DNA of 64,000 nt from Balaenoptera acutorostrata (GCF_949987535.1 NC_080082.1:52242374-52306373), one strand, 5' to 3'. Shown: positions 12,325 through 23,564, counted from the first letter of the stretch. Numbers and translations: made by a program. The notes: a model not told the origin generated them from the sequence alone.

Positions 12325-12480
12325 ATTTGTGGGGAGCTTTAAGAAACCCCAAGGCCTGGGCCCCGCCCCAGAACATTTCACTAGAGTCACCAAGGGTAGG
12401 ACCAGGCGTGGGATGGGTTTTTTTTTAAAGCTCCCCAGATGTTTCCAGGGCGTGGCTGAGGGTGGGAACTATTGCTTTAT
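12325..12480. mobile_element. MER5-type hAT DNA element remnant
   Basis: 'gggagctttaagaaaccccaaggcctgggcccc' and a matching inverted end 'aaagctccccagatg' are typical of MER5A-like elements. Confidence 0.6.
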
Positions 12481-12494
12481 TGTGTCCTTCAGTG

Positions 12495-12760
12495 AGCTTC
12501 ACGTTATAAAGCTGTGTTGTTTATATGCATGTCTGATTATCAAAGTAATACTTGCTTGTTGTTTAAAAAAGAGAAATCAAAGGACCCAGACTCTGCCAAG
12601 ATAATCACTTTTTCAAGCCTGGAGTGTTCCTTCCAGATTAAAAAAAAAATACTTGCACTAAAAAAAATACTGTATGTATCCCAAAACAAGATGATTCCCC
12701 ATCTTTACAAAGAGAAAATTTTTTTTAAAGTTTTGGGGTCTACTTGAAATGTTTAGGGAT
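12495..12760. mobile_element. old L1-like AT-rich fragment
   Basis: 'gattatcaaagtaatacttgcttgttgtttaaaaaa' and 'aaagagaaa..' resemble old L1 3' regions. Low certainty. Confidence 0.4.
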
Positions 12761-13620
12761 ATTGATGATATAATCAGTTGCCTATCTATATTTTTCAGTT
12801 TATTAATTTTGTGACACATTTAGAATCATGACATCAAAAATGTTGAATTCAAAATGTGGCTTAGATCCTCTCACATCATAAAATGTTACACTCTTCACAG
12901 GCCTCCTTATCATCATTAGAGCCCCTTTTTTGAGTCATCGACCCATATTTCCAGAGTACATCATTTCCACCTCCATCTGAAGTGCTTGTGATGTGGAACT
13001 TCTTGAATCTGTGTATTAAGTTGTTGCTGGAAACTGTATCCCAAGTAGTCATATATCATGAGACAATTTTTTTTTAATTCCCCTTTTAGTTGTATATTGG
13101 TGATCTCTAAAGTGTAGCCAATAACTTTTATGTTACATTAAGGAAAAAAAAACACTTTGTTTTTTTTTTAAAGACAGTTACTGAAAATGAATAAATGAAA
13201 AAATGTGAACATATAAAAGCAGTTACATAAGCACTCATTTTTGAGTCAATCAGACTAATGATTCCGATATGAATAATAAATGACAGTTTAGGAAAATTCA
13301 GTTTCATCCCACACAGCAGCACTTTGCCTCAAGATAGTTTTCAATCTTACTTTACACAGCCTTTTTTCAGTTTTCAAAATTCTAGTTAATTAAATGAATG
13401 TTGCTTACAATTATTTGTCCCTGTCTTGCTCTCTGTCTTTAAAGGGCCTCTTTAAGTGACTTATAACACTTGGAATCGTGAGGTCAAGCCCTCGGGAACA
13501 GTTCCTGAGTCTATTATAATATATGCCTCCTTTTTCATTGTTGCCAAAACTAGCATCACTGAAATCTTTAGATGCTAATGTGGCTTTTCCCAAGTTGCAC
13601 TTTGTTCAAAATAAAATAAT
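12761..13620. other. unique AT-rich block, candidate conserved non-coding sequence
   Basis: No repeat family is recognised over about 860 bases. Read on the - strand it ends with AATAAA-like 'aattaataaactgaaaaa', and a 60-codon open frame (13411-13593, -) starts MGKATLASKDFSDASFGNNE. It could be a decayed processed transcript, an old 3' UTR copy, or conserved regulatory sequence. None of these can be settled here. Confidence 0.35.
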
Positions 13621-13894
13621 ATGAAAACTTTGAAACACAACTCTTATTGCTGAGGATCATTTTTCAGGGGGGAAATCTTGGTTTATATTTGGGTAGGTCT
13701 TGTATTCAAACTAAATTAAGTAGGTTAAACACATACAGTTAGCTCAGTGGTATTTGATCTTCCTGCTATGAGCAATAACTTCTTGGAAAGCCTGAGTTCT
13801 CTAACTTGCCCAGCTTAATCTCATTCATTCATTCATTCAGTATTGATTAATTTCCTGTCAGCTACCCTAAGAACCAGTAAAGAGGACAGTAGTA

Positions 13895-14055
13895 CAAAAG
13901 GCCCATGTTGGAATCCCAGCCTTCCACTTCTACCTGTGCAAGTGTGGCCAAGGCACTTAACCTTCCCATGCCTCAGTTTCCCCATCTATAAACTAGAGAT
14001 GATAACACTGCCTTCCTCGCAGAGTGGTTGTGGGGATTCAGGGGTTTAATACAGA
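13895..14055 (+). mobile_element. MIR SINE
   Basis: 'aggcacttaaccttcccatgcctcagtttccccatctataaa' is the MIR core. The tail 'gcctggcacataataagttctg' recurs at 14258-14280, so the copy may extend through an insertion to 14315. Confidence 0.75.
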
Positions 14056-14404
14056 TCCACAATCCCAGGTGGAATGTTACCCAAATAGACAGATTATCAT
14101 CACTGCAGAAATATCGATGTGATGGATGCTTCCCTAGACCCTGCTGGGTATAAGCTCTCCATTGCTTTTCTAAAATCAAAATCATCCAGAATCCCAAAAC
14201 TCATTTGGCCTGAGAGGTTTGGAAAGGGCAGCTGCATATATAAAACATTTAGCATAGTGCCTGGCACATAATAAGTTCTGTGTAAGTGGTAACCATGTGT
14301 TATTGTTATTATTATTTAAAGTACCTACCTCACCATCCTTAATCATCATCATGGAAATGCAAGTGATAACCACAATGAGATGCCATTACACACCCACCTC
14401 AATA

Positions 14405-14885
14405 GGTGAAATAAAGACAACACAGGAGGAGATGAGGTCAGAGAGTTACATGTGAGGCCTTACAGGGACTGAGGCTTTTCCCTGAATGTGTAGTGGGAGG
14501 GTTCCGAGCAGAGGAGGGATGTGTTCTGACTCAAGTTAGCAGAGTCCCTCTGGTTGTGTGTGGGACCGGGGGAGGGAGCCGGGAAATCAGGGAGGGAGCT
14601 TCTGCTACAGTTCATGGTCCAGGCTGGCGGGGGTGGGAGGTGGAGCAGGGAGAAGCATGCAGGTCCTAACTGTGATTTGAAGGTGGAGCCAATACTAACT
14701 ATGAATGGACTGAATGTGGGGTTGAGAGAAGGAGAGGGGTGGAGGCTGGCACTGAGGTTTTGGCCTGAGCACCAGGTGACTAGTGAAGGCGTTGAGTTGA
14801 GAGCCAGCAGAGTGGCGATTTGCAAGGGGATGGTGAAGATGGTGGGAGAATCAAGGATAGAGCTGATGGGAGTGGATTCAAGAGA
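14405..14885 (-). mobile_element. L2 LINE fragment
   Basis: 'aggagatgaggtcagagag', 'cagagcaggg'-like text and 'gaaggtggagccaatacta..gaatggactgaatgtggggt' through 'tggcctgagcaccaggtga' follow reversed L2. An 85-140 codon open frame here is spurious. Confidence 0.65.
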
Positions 14886-14889
14886 AACA

Positions 14890-15330
14890 CAGCTTTGTTT
14901 TTTTTTTTTAAGAGCTGTTTTAAAAGGTGTACAGAAGATTGATCATGAAATACAGAGAGTTCCCACAAGCTCCCTCTCTCCCCACTCTAAATAAAAGTTT
15001 CCCCTTTTATTTACATTCATATTAGTGTGGTACATTTTTTTTAAAACTGATGAACCAATACTGATACATCGTTGTTAACTAAAGTACATAGTTTACAGTT
15101 AAGGTTCATGCTTTGTGTTCTACATGCTATGGGTTTTGACACATGTGATATGTATCGACTGTTACAGTATCATACAGGGTAGCTTCACAGCCCTGCCTAT
15201 TTGTTTGCACCCTTCCACCCCCTGCCCCCCCCCCCCCCACACACAAAACCACTGATCTGTTTACTGCAGAACAACAGGACTTTGTATCCATCTCCCTGGC
15301 AGACATGAGCCTGTGAAGGTGTCGTCCGTC
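14890..15330. mobile_element. old L1 3' untranslated fragment
   Basis: 'actgatgaaccaatactgatacatcgttgttaactaaagtacatag' and 'gtatcatacagggtagcttcac' are the common old L1 3' text. It includes a C14 run at 15225-15238. Confidence 0.65.
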
Positions 15331-15689
15331 GTCGCCCCTCCCCCGCCCCACCCCGAAGTGTGTTTTGTTTGTTGCTGTGTCTCTAGTGCTTTGGCCACAC
15401 CTGACACACAGTAGCTGCACAATAAAAATATGCTCAGTTAGTGTCTTCTTGGATTGGGGAGGGATTAGAATCAGAAGGAGCCCTTGGAATCAGAGGCTGT
15501 CATGCCAGAGTGTGACAGTAGTGTGTTCTGTGGACCTGGGCTTCCCAGTGGGCTCCCCTCCACACACCATGGGTATTAGGGGGAAGGAATAATTGGAAGT
15601 GTAACCCAGACATCTGTGTGCCCTCCCCCAAGCTAAACATTTACTGAGTGCCTGGCCCCGTGGATGGGACTGACATGTCTTCCCCATCT

Positions 15690-15800
15690 GTAAATTAGCA
15701 TAATGAGAGTATTGACCTCATAGAGCTATTGTAAGGGGTCAGTGGGATAATGCTGTAAGACACCTGTAGGTGTTTCATAAATGTGATGAGCTATTAGTCT
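15690..15800 (+). mobile_element. MIR SINE 3' part
   Basis: 'cccatctgtaaattagcataatgagagtattgacctcatag' and 'gtgtttcataaatgt' fit MIR. Confidence 0.65.
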
Positions 15801-15809
15801 GACTTCATG

Positions 15810-16245
15810 GCATTCCCCATCTACTGGGGGGAGATAGATATCAAATAATCACTCAAATAACCACATAATTTAACTGGTAATTAAACTCTAAAAGAAAAGT
15901 CCAGAATGCCTTTGAAAGAGAGTAACAGGGCTGGAGGTGGGGTCTTATTCAAGGCTGGAGTGAGGTTGGGAGTGTCTGAGAAGTGACCTGTAAGCCTAGA
16001 CTTGAAGGATAAGTGGGAACTTGCCCAGGGGCGGGCTGGAGGCTGGTGTTTGGGGGCAGGAAGAAGAGCCTGTACAAAGGCCCTGAGGTGTGCTGGAGGA
16101 ACAGAGGCTGGTGTGCCCTGAGCAGAGGGATGGGGGGACAGGTCAGCAACCTGGGTCATACTGGGCCTGGCGAACCATCCGTAATGATTTGGACTTCTTC
16201 CCATGGCCCCTGAAGGGTTTTAGGAGACCCATGATGCTGGTTTGG
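15810..16245 (-). mobile_element. L2 LINE fragment
   Basis: 'tactggggggagatagatat', 'agtgacctgtaagcctagacttgaagg' and 'caaaggccctgaggtgtgctgg' follow L2 in reverse. Confidence 0.65.
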
Positions 16246-17190
16246 TTTGGTTTAGCTTTTTAGCTCCTGTGTGCACTTTCAAGGCCTGGTGTCCTGACTC
16301 CCTCCTCCCCCAGAACAGTTTGTACCAACTGCTGCAAGCCAGGGTCAGGGTCAGAGACTCCAGCCCTCCCCCGTCACCTTGAAGTGCCGTGCTGCCTTCT
16401 GGCCGTCAGTCTGCAGGTCTGGAAGGAGCTTTACATAAGGAGAAGGTGCCCTGGTTCCAGACTCATCAATCCTTAGGAAAGAAGCAGCTGGCTGATCCAT
16501 CCCAGGCCACTGGGAGGCCTGCAAAACAGGTCACTGCAGCATCGCCTCTTCCTCAGAAAGGCTCGGGGCCTCACTGGTTCATGATCCCATCCTCTCAGAG
16601 AAGGGACCCCAGCCTGCCCCGCTCAAAGATGGCCTTGTTTCCTCCTGGGCCTGGAGCTGCCAATAGCTCCACCCCCACCCATTTCCCTGTTTCTTTTGTA
16701 AGGTGCCAACCAATATGCTTCTCTCAGTTCCCTCTTGCGGGCCAGGCCCTGGAGAGAGGTGGGACAGGGTGGGGAGGAGAGTTTCCAGGTTACCTTTGTC
16801 TCCTCAGCTCTGCACAGGAAATGGCTATTTGGTGGGCCAGGAGTTTGGGGAGGCCCTGTGCCCCAGCCCCTCAGCAAGGGCTCAGATGAGTCCTCCAGCC
16901 TGGGAATGGTGTCAGGTTCCCAGGGTATATGGAGAGGCCCAGGTACCCTGAGCGGCTCCTCCGATCCTGCCCTGGCGTCTCCTCTGCTGGAGTGGCCTCT
17001 GCCAGTTGCTGGGTAAGTGGAGGGCCTTGCTGTCCCTTCTTCTGTCGTGTCCATGGCCGCCCATTCCCAGAGCTCCCAGAGCGGGGCTCTGATCCTTGTG
17101 GGGTGGGGGGTGGGGTATCCCTTCTGAGCACTTGGGTGCATCCTGTCTCGGGAAACCCACAAAACTTTTTTTAAGTGTGGCTTCTCAGCA
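16246..17190. other. unassigned GC-rich stretch
   Basis: There is no repeat I can name. A 166-codon open frame (16389-16889, +) and overlapping frames on the - strand show no domain, and I see no clear splice pair that would make an exon. Treat as non-coding. Confidence 0.4.
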
Positions 17191-17254
17191 ATGCGGTAAT
17201 TCAGAGGCTCTTATAGAGACTTTTAAACTGGTGGAGTCCACATCCAGACCTGAG

Positions 17255-17440
17255 TGGCTGGCCCCGTGGCACTCAGGATCTTGCTCAATCCTCCCAACAA
17301 CCCTAGGAGGTAGGTATTCATAGGAAACAGATGAGGAAACCAGGGCACAGATAGGTCAGGTCACTTGCCTAAGCCCCACAGCTGGGAAGTGGTGGAGTCA
17401 GGATTTGAACCCAGGCTGTTTGGCTTCATAATCACTGTGC
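17255..17440 (-). mobile_element. MIR SINE
   Basis: 'caatcctcccaacaaccctaggaggtagg', 'aaacagatgaggaaaccagggcacagat' and 'gatttgaacccaggctg' are reversed MIR. Confidence 0.8.
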
Positions 17441-17454
17441 TGTGCTGCCTGCCT

Positions 17455-17657
17455 GCCCACTCTCCTTATCACATCACTGTTTATTTTCTTCTTAGTACTT
17501 ACTCAGTTTGTTGACTTGTGTACTGCCTATCTACACCCTTTAGGATGTAAGCTCCTATTTGATAATATGAATTATGTGTCTTGTTTGGTGGTGTAAACCC
17601 AACATCTAGTACCTGGCACACAGGAGCTGCTCAATAAATATCTGTTGAATGAATGAT
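17455..17657 (+). mobile_element. L2 LINE 3' end
   Basis: It ends 'cctggcacacaggagctgctcaataaatatctgttgaatgaatga'. Confidence 0.8.
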
Positions 17658-17673
17658 CCAAAGTTGCCAGTGA

Positions 17674-18562
17674 AAAGGATGTGGAGGAACTGGATCTCTC
17701 ATACTTTGCTGGTGGGAATGTCAAATGGTACAGCCACTCTGGAAAACAGATTGGCACTTTCTTAAAAACTAAGTGTGCAACTGTCATATGACCCAGCCAT
17801 TGCACTCTTTTTTTTTTTTTAATTCATTTATTTATTTATTTTTGGCTGCGTTGTGTCTTCGTTGCTGCACGCGGGCTTTCTCTAGTTGAGGTGAGCGGGG
17901 GCTACTCTTCGTTGCGATGCGTGGGCTTCTCATTGCGGTGGCTTCTCTTGTTGCGGAGAACGGGCTTCAGTAGTTGTGGCATGTGGGCTCAGTAGTTGCA
18001 GCTTGCCGGCTCTAGAGTGCAGGCTCAGTAGTTGTGGTGCACGGGCTTAGTTGCTCTGCAGCGTGTGGGATCTTCCCAGACCAGGGCTCGAACCCGTGTA
18101 CCCTGCATTGACAGGCAGACTCTCAACCACTGCACCACCAGGGAAGCCCCTATATAACATTTTTAAATGGCAAAATCATACAAATGGAGAACGTATTGGT
18201 GGTTGTCAGGGGTTAGGGATAGGGGGTTATGAAGGAGTGGGTGTGATTATAAAAGGTAACATGAGGGATCTATCTTTGTGATAATGAAACTGTTCATATC
18301 TTGGTTGTGATAGTGGATACACAGACATACACAAGTGATGAAGTGGTATACAACAGAAGACACACACGCAAATGAATACAGGAAATCTGAATAAAATCAG
18401 TAGATTGTTTCAATGTCCATTTCCTGGTTATGATATTGTACTTCATTTTTGCAAAAAGTTACCATTTGCCAAACCGGGTAAAGTGTATATAGTATCTCTC
18501 TGTATCATATCTTACAAGTGTACTTGAGTTTACAATTACCTCAGTAAAAATGGCTATTAAAA
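17674..18562 (+). mobile_element. old 5'-truncated L1, split by a CHR SINE
   Basis: It starts within ORF2-end text ('gctggtgggaatgtcaaatgg..cactctggaaaacag') and runs to a poly-A end. A 14-bp TSD, AAAGTTGCCAGTGA, lies at 17660-17673 and 18563-18576. The SINE at 17806-18150 sits inside it. No coding capacity remains. Confidence 0.85.
17806..18150 (-). mobile_element. CHR SINE (long form), nested in L1
   Basis: It carries the reverse of the long CHR form: poly-T, '(attt)n ttggctgcgttgtgtcttcg', several 'cagtagttgtggc' units, 'gggctcgaacccgtgt' and 'accaccagggaagcccc'. A TSD is not clear. Confidence 0.88.
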
Positions 18563-18574
18563 AAAGTTGCCAGT

Positions 18575-18935
18575 GAGATGGGAAGAGAGAGAAAGGGGGA
18601 AGTGGAAGATGGATCTGTCTGCAGAGGTGAGGGAGATGGGCAGGGCAGGGCAGAGCATAGGGCCTGTAGGCCATGGGAGGGGTTTAGGGTTCACCCTGAG
18701 GTCAGCCCCCGGAAGGGTTTCAGGCAGGAGAGGGACCTGGTCAGATCTGCATTTTTAAGTGATAACTGTGGCTGCAACACTGAGAGATTGGGGTCAGGGA
18801 AACTGGAGGACAGAGCCTACAGCAAGTGGGCCTGAATGCAGAGGAAAACGAACTGGCCAGAGAGCCTTGTAGGTCTTCAGCAGACCAGTCTGTGAAGGAG
18901 AGGGTCAGGGATGACTCCTGAAGCCAGGCGCTCAG
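18575..18935 (-). mobile_element. L2 LINE fragment
   Basis: 'gcctgtaggccatgggaggggtttagggttcaccctgaggtca' and 'gggacctggtcagatctgcatttttaagtgataactgtggctgc' follow reversed L2. Confidence 0.7.
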
Positions 18936-19084
18936 TTAATGTGTGTGGTCAGCAGCCTCTATGTCTTGTTTGGGGTGTGAGTTACACAGGTGTAGACATG
19001 TGTGAAAATTCATCAAACTGTGCACTTAAAACAGGTACATGTTACTGTATGTAATTATACTTTATTAGATAGATACCATGAAAT

Positions 19085-19450
19085 CATAATGATAATAAAA
19101 TAGCTCACATTTCTTAAAGCTTTTACTCTGTGCCAGGCTCCATGCTAAGCACTTTGCACGTGTTAGTTCATTTTATCCATACAACAGTTCTGTGAGATGG
19201 GTACTTCTGTTCTTATTTTATTTTTCTTTTTAATTTTTTCATTAAAAAAATATTTTCTTTTTGGCCGCACTGCACGGCATGCGGAACTTCCCCAACCAGG
19301 GATCGAACCTGTGTCCCCTGCAGTAGAAGCGCAGAGTCTTAACCACCGGACCACCAGGGAAGTCCCTGTTCTTGTTTTATAGATGAGGCAGCTCAAATGA
19401 AATCACTTGTCCAGGGTCACAGTGGCAGAGCGGCCATTGGCACCAGGGCA
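19085..19450 (-). mobile_element. MIR SINE, split by a CHR SINE
   Basis: The left half ('tttactctgtgccaggctccatgctaagcactttgcacg') and right half ('atagatgaggcagctcaaatgaaatcacttgtccagggtcac') belong to one MIR, parted by 19222-19365. Confidence 0.85.
19222..19365 (-). mobile_element. CHR SINE (short form)
   Basis: The reversed CHR head ends 'ggaccaccagggaagtcc'. TSD CTGTTCTT(A/G)TTTTAT, 15 bp with one change, lies at 19207-19221 and 19366-19380. Confidence 0.92.
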
Positions 19451-20049
19451 GGCCAGCTCCAGAGGGCAGGTCTCCTTGACTCCCCTTTCTTCTCGGTTGG
19501 GGCTTTCCCTTGATTCCGATGGAGTGGTGATGCACCGCAGCTGGTGGGGTCTCCTCACTGAAGTCCTGAGGCCGTGTGCTATGTCAGAGAGCCCAGCTGT
19601 AGTCAGATCTCAGGGTACCTACATCCAGAAGTCCAACCTTTGATTCAGGAACAGAGTCGCTGCAGGAGAGCCAGGCTGGGCTCCTTGTCCTGTCTCTCAT
19701 CCTCAGCTCCAGCCAGCTGGGGATTAACCCCCTGCCATTTTCAGGAGAAATAGAACATAGGAAACTGGCTGCAACTGGGTTCTTGTGAAGAATGAAGGAA
19801 ACGAAGTAACCCACTGCTGAAGGTTTCCGGACCCCTTGTGTGCCAGGGACAGCGCCACTGCCTGTTTCTGCAGCATCACATGTGTGGTGCTGACCCAGCA
19901 GGCAGGGGACGTGCAACTTGAGTCTTGTAAATGTTCTCTGTACGTTGGGATTCAGCATCCCTTCCTGTTGGTGTCTCAGATGCCCCATTTCCCTCTTGCA
20001 GCGATTTTCCTCTGTTTAACAGTCGAAAAATGGTTGCCTCGTGTGTGGT

Positions 20050-20440
20050 TCTCGGTTAGGATGCTTTTAGTTGCAAGTAACAAAAACACTGACATCATCT
20101 GGCCAACGGTAAAGACATTTAATATGTCTTGGAAGTCTAGAGGTGGGTGGGCTGCAGGCGAGGTAGGGTCAGCAGCTCAGATGTCTGCCATCAAGGTTCT
20201 CAGTGTAAGCTTCATCCTAGAGCTTTCTCTCTATATATACATATGTGCCTCTTGGTCCCAAGCTGGCTGCCAGTGACAGGGCCACCTGCTTTCTTGTCCA
20301 CAGACATCGGGAGAGAGAGAGGAAAAAAAGAGCCCAGTCCCTCATGGGTTATAAATACTTCCCTTTAGTCTAGGATTGGTCCAGCTGAGGTCATGTGCTC
20401 TCCTTAGCAGACCAGTCAACTCCGCAGAGGAATGCCATGT
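20050..20440 (+). mobile_element. copy of the unassigned 'agtaacagaaaaccc' repeat
   Basis: 'tttagttgcaagtaacaaaaacactgacatcatctggccaa' and 'attggtccagctgaggtcatgtg' match the other copies. Confidence 0.5.
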
Positions 20441-21499
20441 CCTGATTGCCTTTGACCAGTTGGGGTCTATCTTCCAGGGGAAGAGGGGAGTGGGTATTGA
20501 GTAGACAACCAGATGCCTGCCACAGCTGGGAAAGGCCTCCAGACTCGGTCCCTGACCGAGGCAAAGTTAACAAATTGTGTCAGGCCCAACAGATCGTGGC
20601 ATTTGAGAACAAAGATTTTCTTTTGAAGAAGTGGAGTGATTTGTGTCCCGTTTCTGCCTTCTGCCTCTTCTTCCACCCTCATGTAACCCCAGAAACGGAG
20701 GGCAAGTCAAGTCCTGCTCCCACAGACTACTTGTCTGTTGGCGGAAACAATGTGTGTGTTGCTTCCCCTGTCACTGGGTAAATTTTTGTTGTTATTTTTT
20801 CCTTCTTCGTCCTCTAGCCCTCCTTATATCCCCTCCCCCACTCTGGGGTGATTGTGGTGTGTCTGTAGCTAGGTACGTATCCTTGCAAAATATATACTGA
20901 GGCTTGAGGAAAGAGTCTGCTTCCAGAAATGGTTTTGGGCTCCATATCTTATTCTTATTCTTCCTTTTTCTTCCGGGTTTCACCAAATGCCGTGTTTTTG
21001 AGATCTCGTTGCTCTGCGTGCTGCAGTGCATTACGTCTGCCTGCTGAACAGTCGTATGTGATGTGCATCTGCCACCCTCACATTTCTAGTCCCCTGGTGT
21101 TCAAGTCACCCTCAGCTCCACACCACCACGGCCAGTACTTCAGTGAGCACCCACATACCTGTGTCCTTCTGAACCCCTGGGGTTTATGTCCAGGGGTCAC
21201 ATTGTGGCTGGAGACGGGCATTCTCTCTTCCCCCAGGAATGGCCAGGGTTGCTCTCCGTGCTGCTGCTCTGTCCCATGCTCTCCCCAGTGGGCAGGAGGG
21301 TCCAGCCTTCCCATTGGCTCCTCACCACTTGCTGTCATTATCCTGCTTCCTAATCTGTGTCACCCCAATAAAGTGGGGTCTCGGGTTTTAATGCTCTGAT
21401 TACTGGTCTGGCTGAATGCATCTTCGTGCCTCTTCCTGCACCTCTTACCCTGAGTCAGGCTTCCCTTTCTATGAGTGGCCCCTTCAGAGCTGGCGAGGC
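20441..21499. other. unassigned sequence
   Basis: There is no gene and no repeat I can name. The 156-codon open frame at 20929-21399 (+) has no recognisable domain. Confidence 0.4.
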
Positions 21500-22040
21500 A
21501 GGAGAGCATGGTCATGAGAGGCAAATTCTGGAGCCAGATGGCCTAGGTTCGAATCCTGACCCTGCCAGCGAGTTAACCTCTCTGAGCCTCAGAATTTCCT
21601 TAAATACAAAACAGGAATGGTAATAGGATCTATATCCTAAAATATTTTGAGGACTTAACAGATAATATATATAAAGCACTTAGGATAGGGACTTGCCTGG
21701 TGGCGCAGTGGTTAAGAATCCGCCTGCCAGTGCAGGGGACATGGGTTCAAGCCCTGGTCCGGGAAGATCCCACATGCCGCGGAGCAACTAAGCCCACCTG
21801 CCACAACTCCTGAAGCCCGCGTGCCTAGAGGCCATGCTCTGCAACAAGAGAAGCCACTGCAATGAGAAGCCCGCGCACCGCAATGAAGAATAGCCCCCGC
21901 TCGCTGCAACTAGAGAAAGCCCACGCGCAGCAACGAAGACCCAACGCAGCCAAAAATTTTTTAAAAAGCACTTAGGACAGTATCTAGCATACATATGATA
22001 TGAAAATATCAGCAATTATTATTATCACTATCATCATCAT
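21500..22040 (+). mobile_element. MIR SINE, split by a CHR SINE
   Basis: It has 'attctggagccagatggcctaggttcgaatcctgaccctgcc..ctgagcctcagaatttcc' and resumes after the SINE with 'gcacttaggacagtatctagcatac..attattattatc'. Confidence 0.85.
21689..21964 (+). mobile_element. CHR SINE (long form)
   Basis: 'acttgcctggtggcgcagtggttaagaatccgcctgcc' through 'gcaacgaagacccaacgcagcc'. TSD AAAGCACTTAGGA(T/C)AG, 16 bp with one change, lies at 21673-21688 and 21965-21980. Confidence 0.94.
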
Positions 22041-22063
22041 TATTGGGTGTTTCAATGTTTCTA

Positions 22064-22182
22064 GGGGAATTCCATGGCGGCTCAGTGGTCAGGACACAGG
22101 CTTTCACTGCCATGGATCCAGGTTCGATTCCTGGTCGGGGAGCTAAGATCCCACAAGCTGCGTGGTGTGGCCAAAAAAAAGG
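22064..22182 (+). mobile_element. CHR SINE (short form)
   Basis: 'ggaattccatggcggctcagtggtcagg..ggttcgattcctggtcggggagctaagatccc' plus A-tail. TSD GTTTCTA lies at 22057-22063 and 22183-22189. Confidence 0.9.
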
Positions 22183-22319
22183 GTTTCTAAAGATTCAAAT
22201 ATTTTATCCTTTCTTCTTTTCATTCACATCAGAATGTCTGCCTGTGCAGGCACTTCCGGCTTCTCTCTGGTGGCTCCTTAGGAACCATGAGAGACAGTGA
22301 AGCTTGTCAAAGACAGATC

Positions 22320-22510
22320 AGGTCTAGACATAATCCTTTCTCCCACATTTGAGTTGGGTGGTATATGTTCATTTCCATGTAAGTGGTTTTTAATTTTTAA
22401 AAATATGATATATTTTAAGAAATTATAAAACATTATAAAAGCCTATGAAGTAAAAATCCGAAGTCTCACTCCTCCTTTCCCTGTACCCCACCCCCAGTCT
22501 CACTTTCTGG
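22320..22510. mobile_element. old L1-like fragment
   Basis: AT-rich text with 'aaaacattataaaagcctatgaagtaaaaatccgaagtctcactcctcc' resembles old L1 3' regions. Confidence 0.4.
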
Positions 22511-22627
22511 AGATAAAACAACCATTGTAAAGGGTTTGCTGTGTCGGCCGTGTTGTTAAGCGTATGGGCTCTGGAGCCCTGCCGGCCTGGGCTCAAATCC
22601 CGGTTCCAGCACCGACTGGCTGTGTGA

Positions 22628-22906
22628 CCTAGTTATATTAGTTTGGTATTGCTGCCATAACAAAAAAAACACAGACTGGATGGTTTAACCAACAGTTTTT
22701 TTTTTCCAGTTCTGGAGGCTAGAAGTCCAGGATCAAGGTGCCAGCAGAGTTGGTTTCCTCCAAGGCCTCTCGCCTCGGCTTGCTGGTAGCCGCCCTGTTG
22801 CTGTCTCTCCACATGGTCGTGTCTCTGTGTGTGTAATTACCTCTGGCTTTATCTCCAAATACAGTCACATTCTGAGGTACTGGGGCTTAGGGCTTCAACA
22901 TGTATC
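22628..22906 (+). mobile_element. unassigned old repeat inserted in MIR
   Basis: 'tagtttggtattgctgccataacaaaa', 'ccagttctggaggctagaagtccaggatcaaggtgccagc' and 'aaatacagtcacattctgaggtactggggcttagg' are text of a common mammalian dispersed repeat whose name I am not sure of. Confidence 0.6.
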
Positions 22907-22996
22907 TTTGACAATTCTGTGCCTCAGTTTCCTTATCTGTAAAATGGAGACAGTAATTGTATCTACCTTATAGGGTTTTCTGAACATGTGATATGT

Positions 22997-22998
<2 letters not shown>

Positions 22999-23044
<46 letters not shown>

Positions 23045-23050
23045 TATATA
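22999..23050. repeat. compound (TACA)n(TA)n(CA)n microsatellite
   Basis: Pure TA and CA runs lie back to back. Likely polymorphic. Confidence 0.95.
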
Positions 23051-23136
23051 AAGTGCTGGTGCATGGTAAATGCTAGATTCGTATTTGTAGATATTATTAT
23101 TATTACTATTTATCAGACTTTTTCCTCCAGATAGCA

Positions 23137-23182
23137 CATGCTTTTATATATATGTATGTATGTATGTATGTGTGTATATATG
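23137..23182. repeat. (TATG)n microsatellite
   Basis: Tandem 'tatg' units are flanked by 'tatata' and 'tgtgtatatatgtg'. Confidence 0.9.
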
Positions 23183-23545
23183 TGATAATACTGTTTCTCC
23201 ACGGCTTGGTTTGTCCCTTACCGGTGTCTCTTGGGCATTTTACCCTATCAGCATGTTAGATGTGCCCTCATTCTTTTTAGCGGCTGCTTGGGGTTGTATT
23301 ATATGGATTTATCAAAATGCATTTAATCAGTTCTTTAGTGAGGGACTTTCAGGTTGCCTTCATTTTCTTCTGTCTCAAGCAGCTGGGGGGCCTTGTCCAG
23401 GCAGCTTTGGGTTCTTGGGCCAGCATTTCTCTTGGTTTTGGAATCACTGGATCCACAGACATGCATGGTTTTAATCTCATTGACAAATTGCCTTCAAAAA
23501 AGGTTCTACCAGTTTGTACCCCCAACAACAGAATAGGGACCGGTT
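23183..23545. mobile_element. old L1 3' region fragment
   Basis: 'attgacaaattgccttcaaaaaaggttctaccagtttgtaccccca' is typical L1 text. Edges are unclear. Confidence 0.5.
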
Positions 23546-23564
23546 TTCCCTTTCGTGTTGGGTT

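Larger units (their letters stand above)
22535..23100 (+). mobile_element. MIR SINE, split by another repeat
   Basis: The first part is 'gtatgggctctggagccctgccggcctgggctcaaatcccgg..tgtgtgacct'. It resumes at about 22908 with 'tgtgcctcagtttccttatctgtaaaatgg' and ends near 'tggtaaatgctagattcg'. A TA/CA microsatellite has grown inside its 3' half. Confidence 0.8.

Noticed and set aside
12047..12604. 185-codon open frame across a (CA)n tract
   Set aside because: The first part is microsatellite translation (Thr/His repeats) and the remainder is MER5-like and L1-like sequence.
16389..16889. 166-codon open frame in GC-rich intron, considered as a hidden exon
   Set aside because: No recognisable domain, and overlapping frames on the other strand are as long. 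I saw no convincing acceptor and donor pair.
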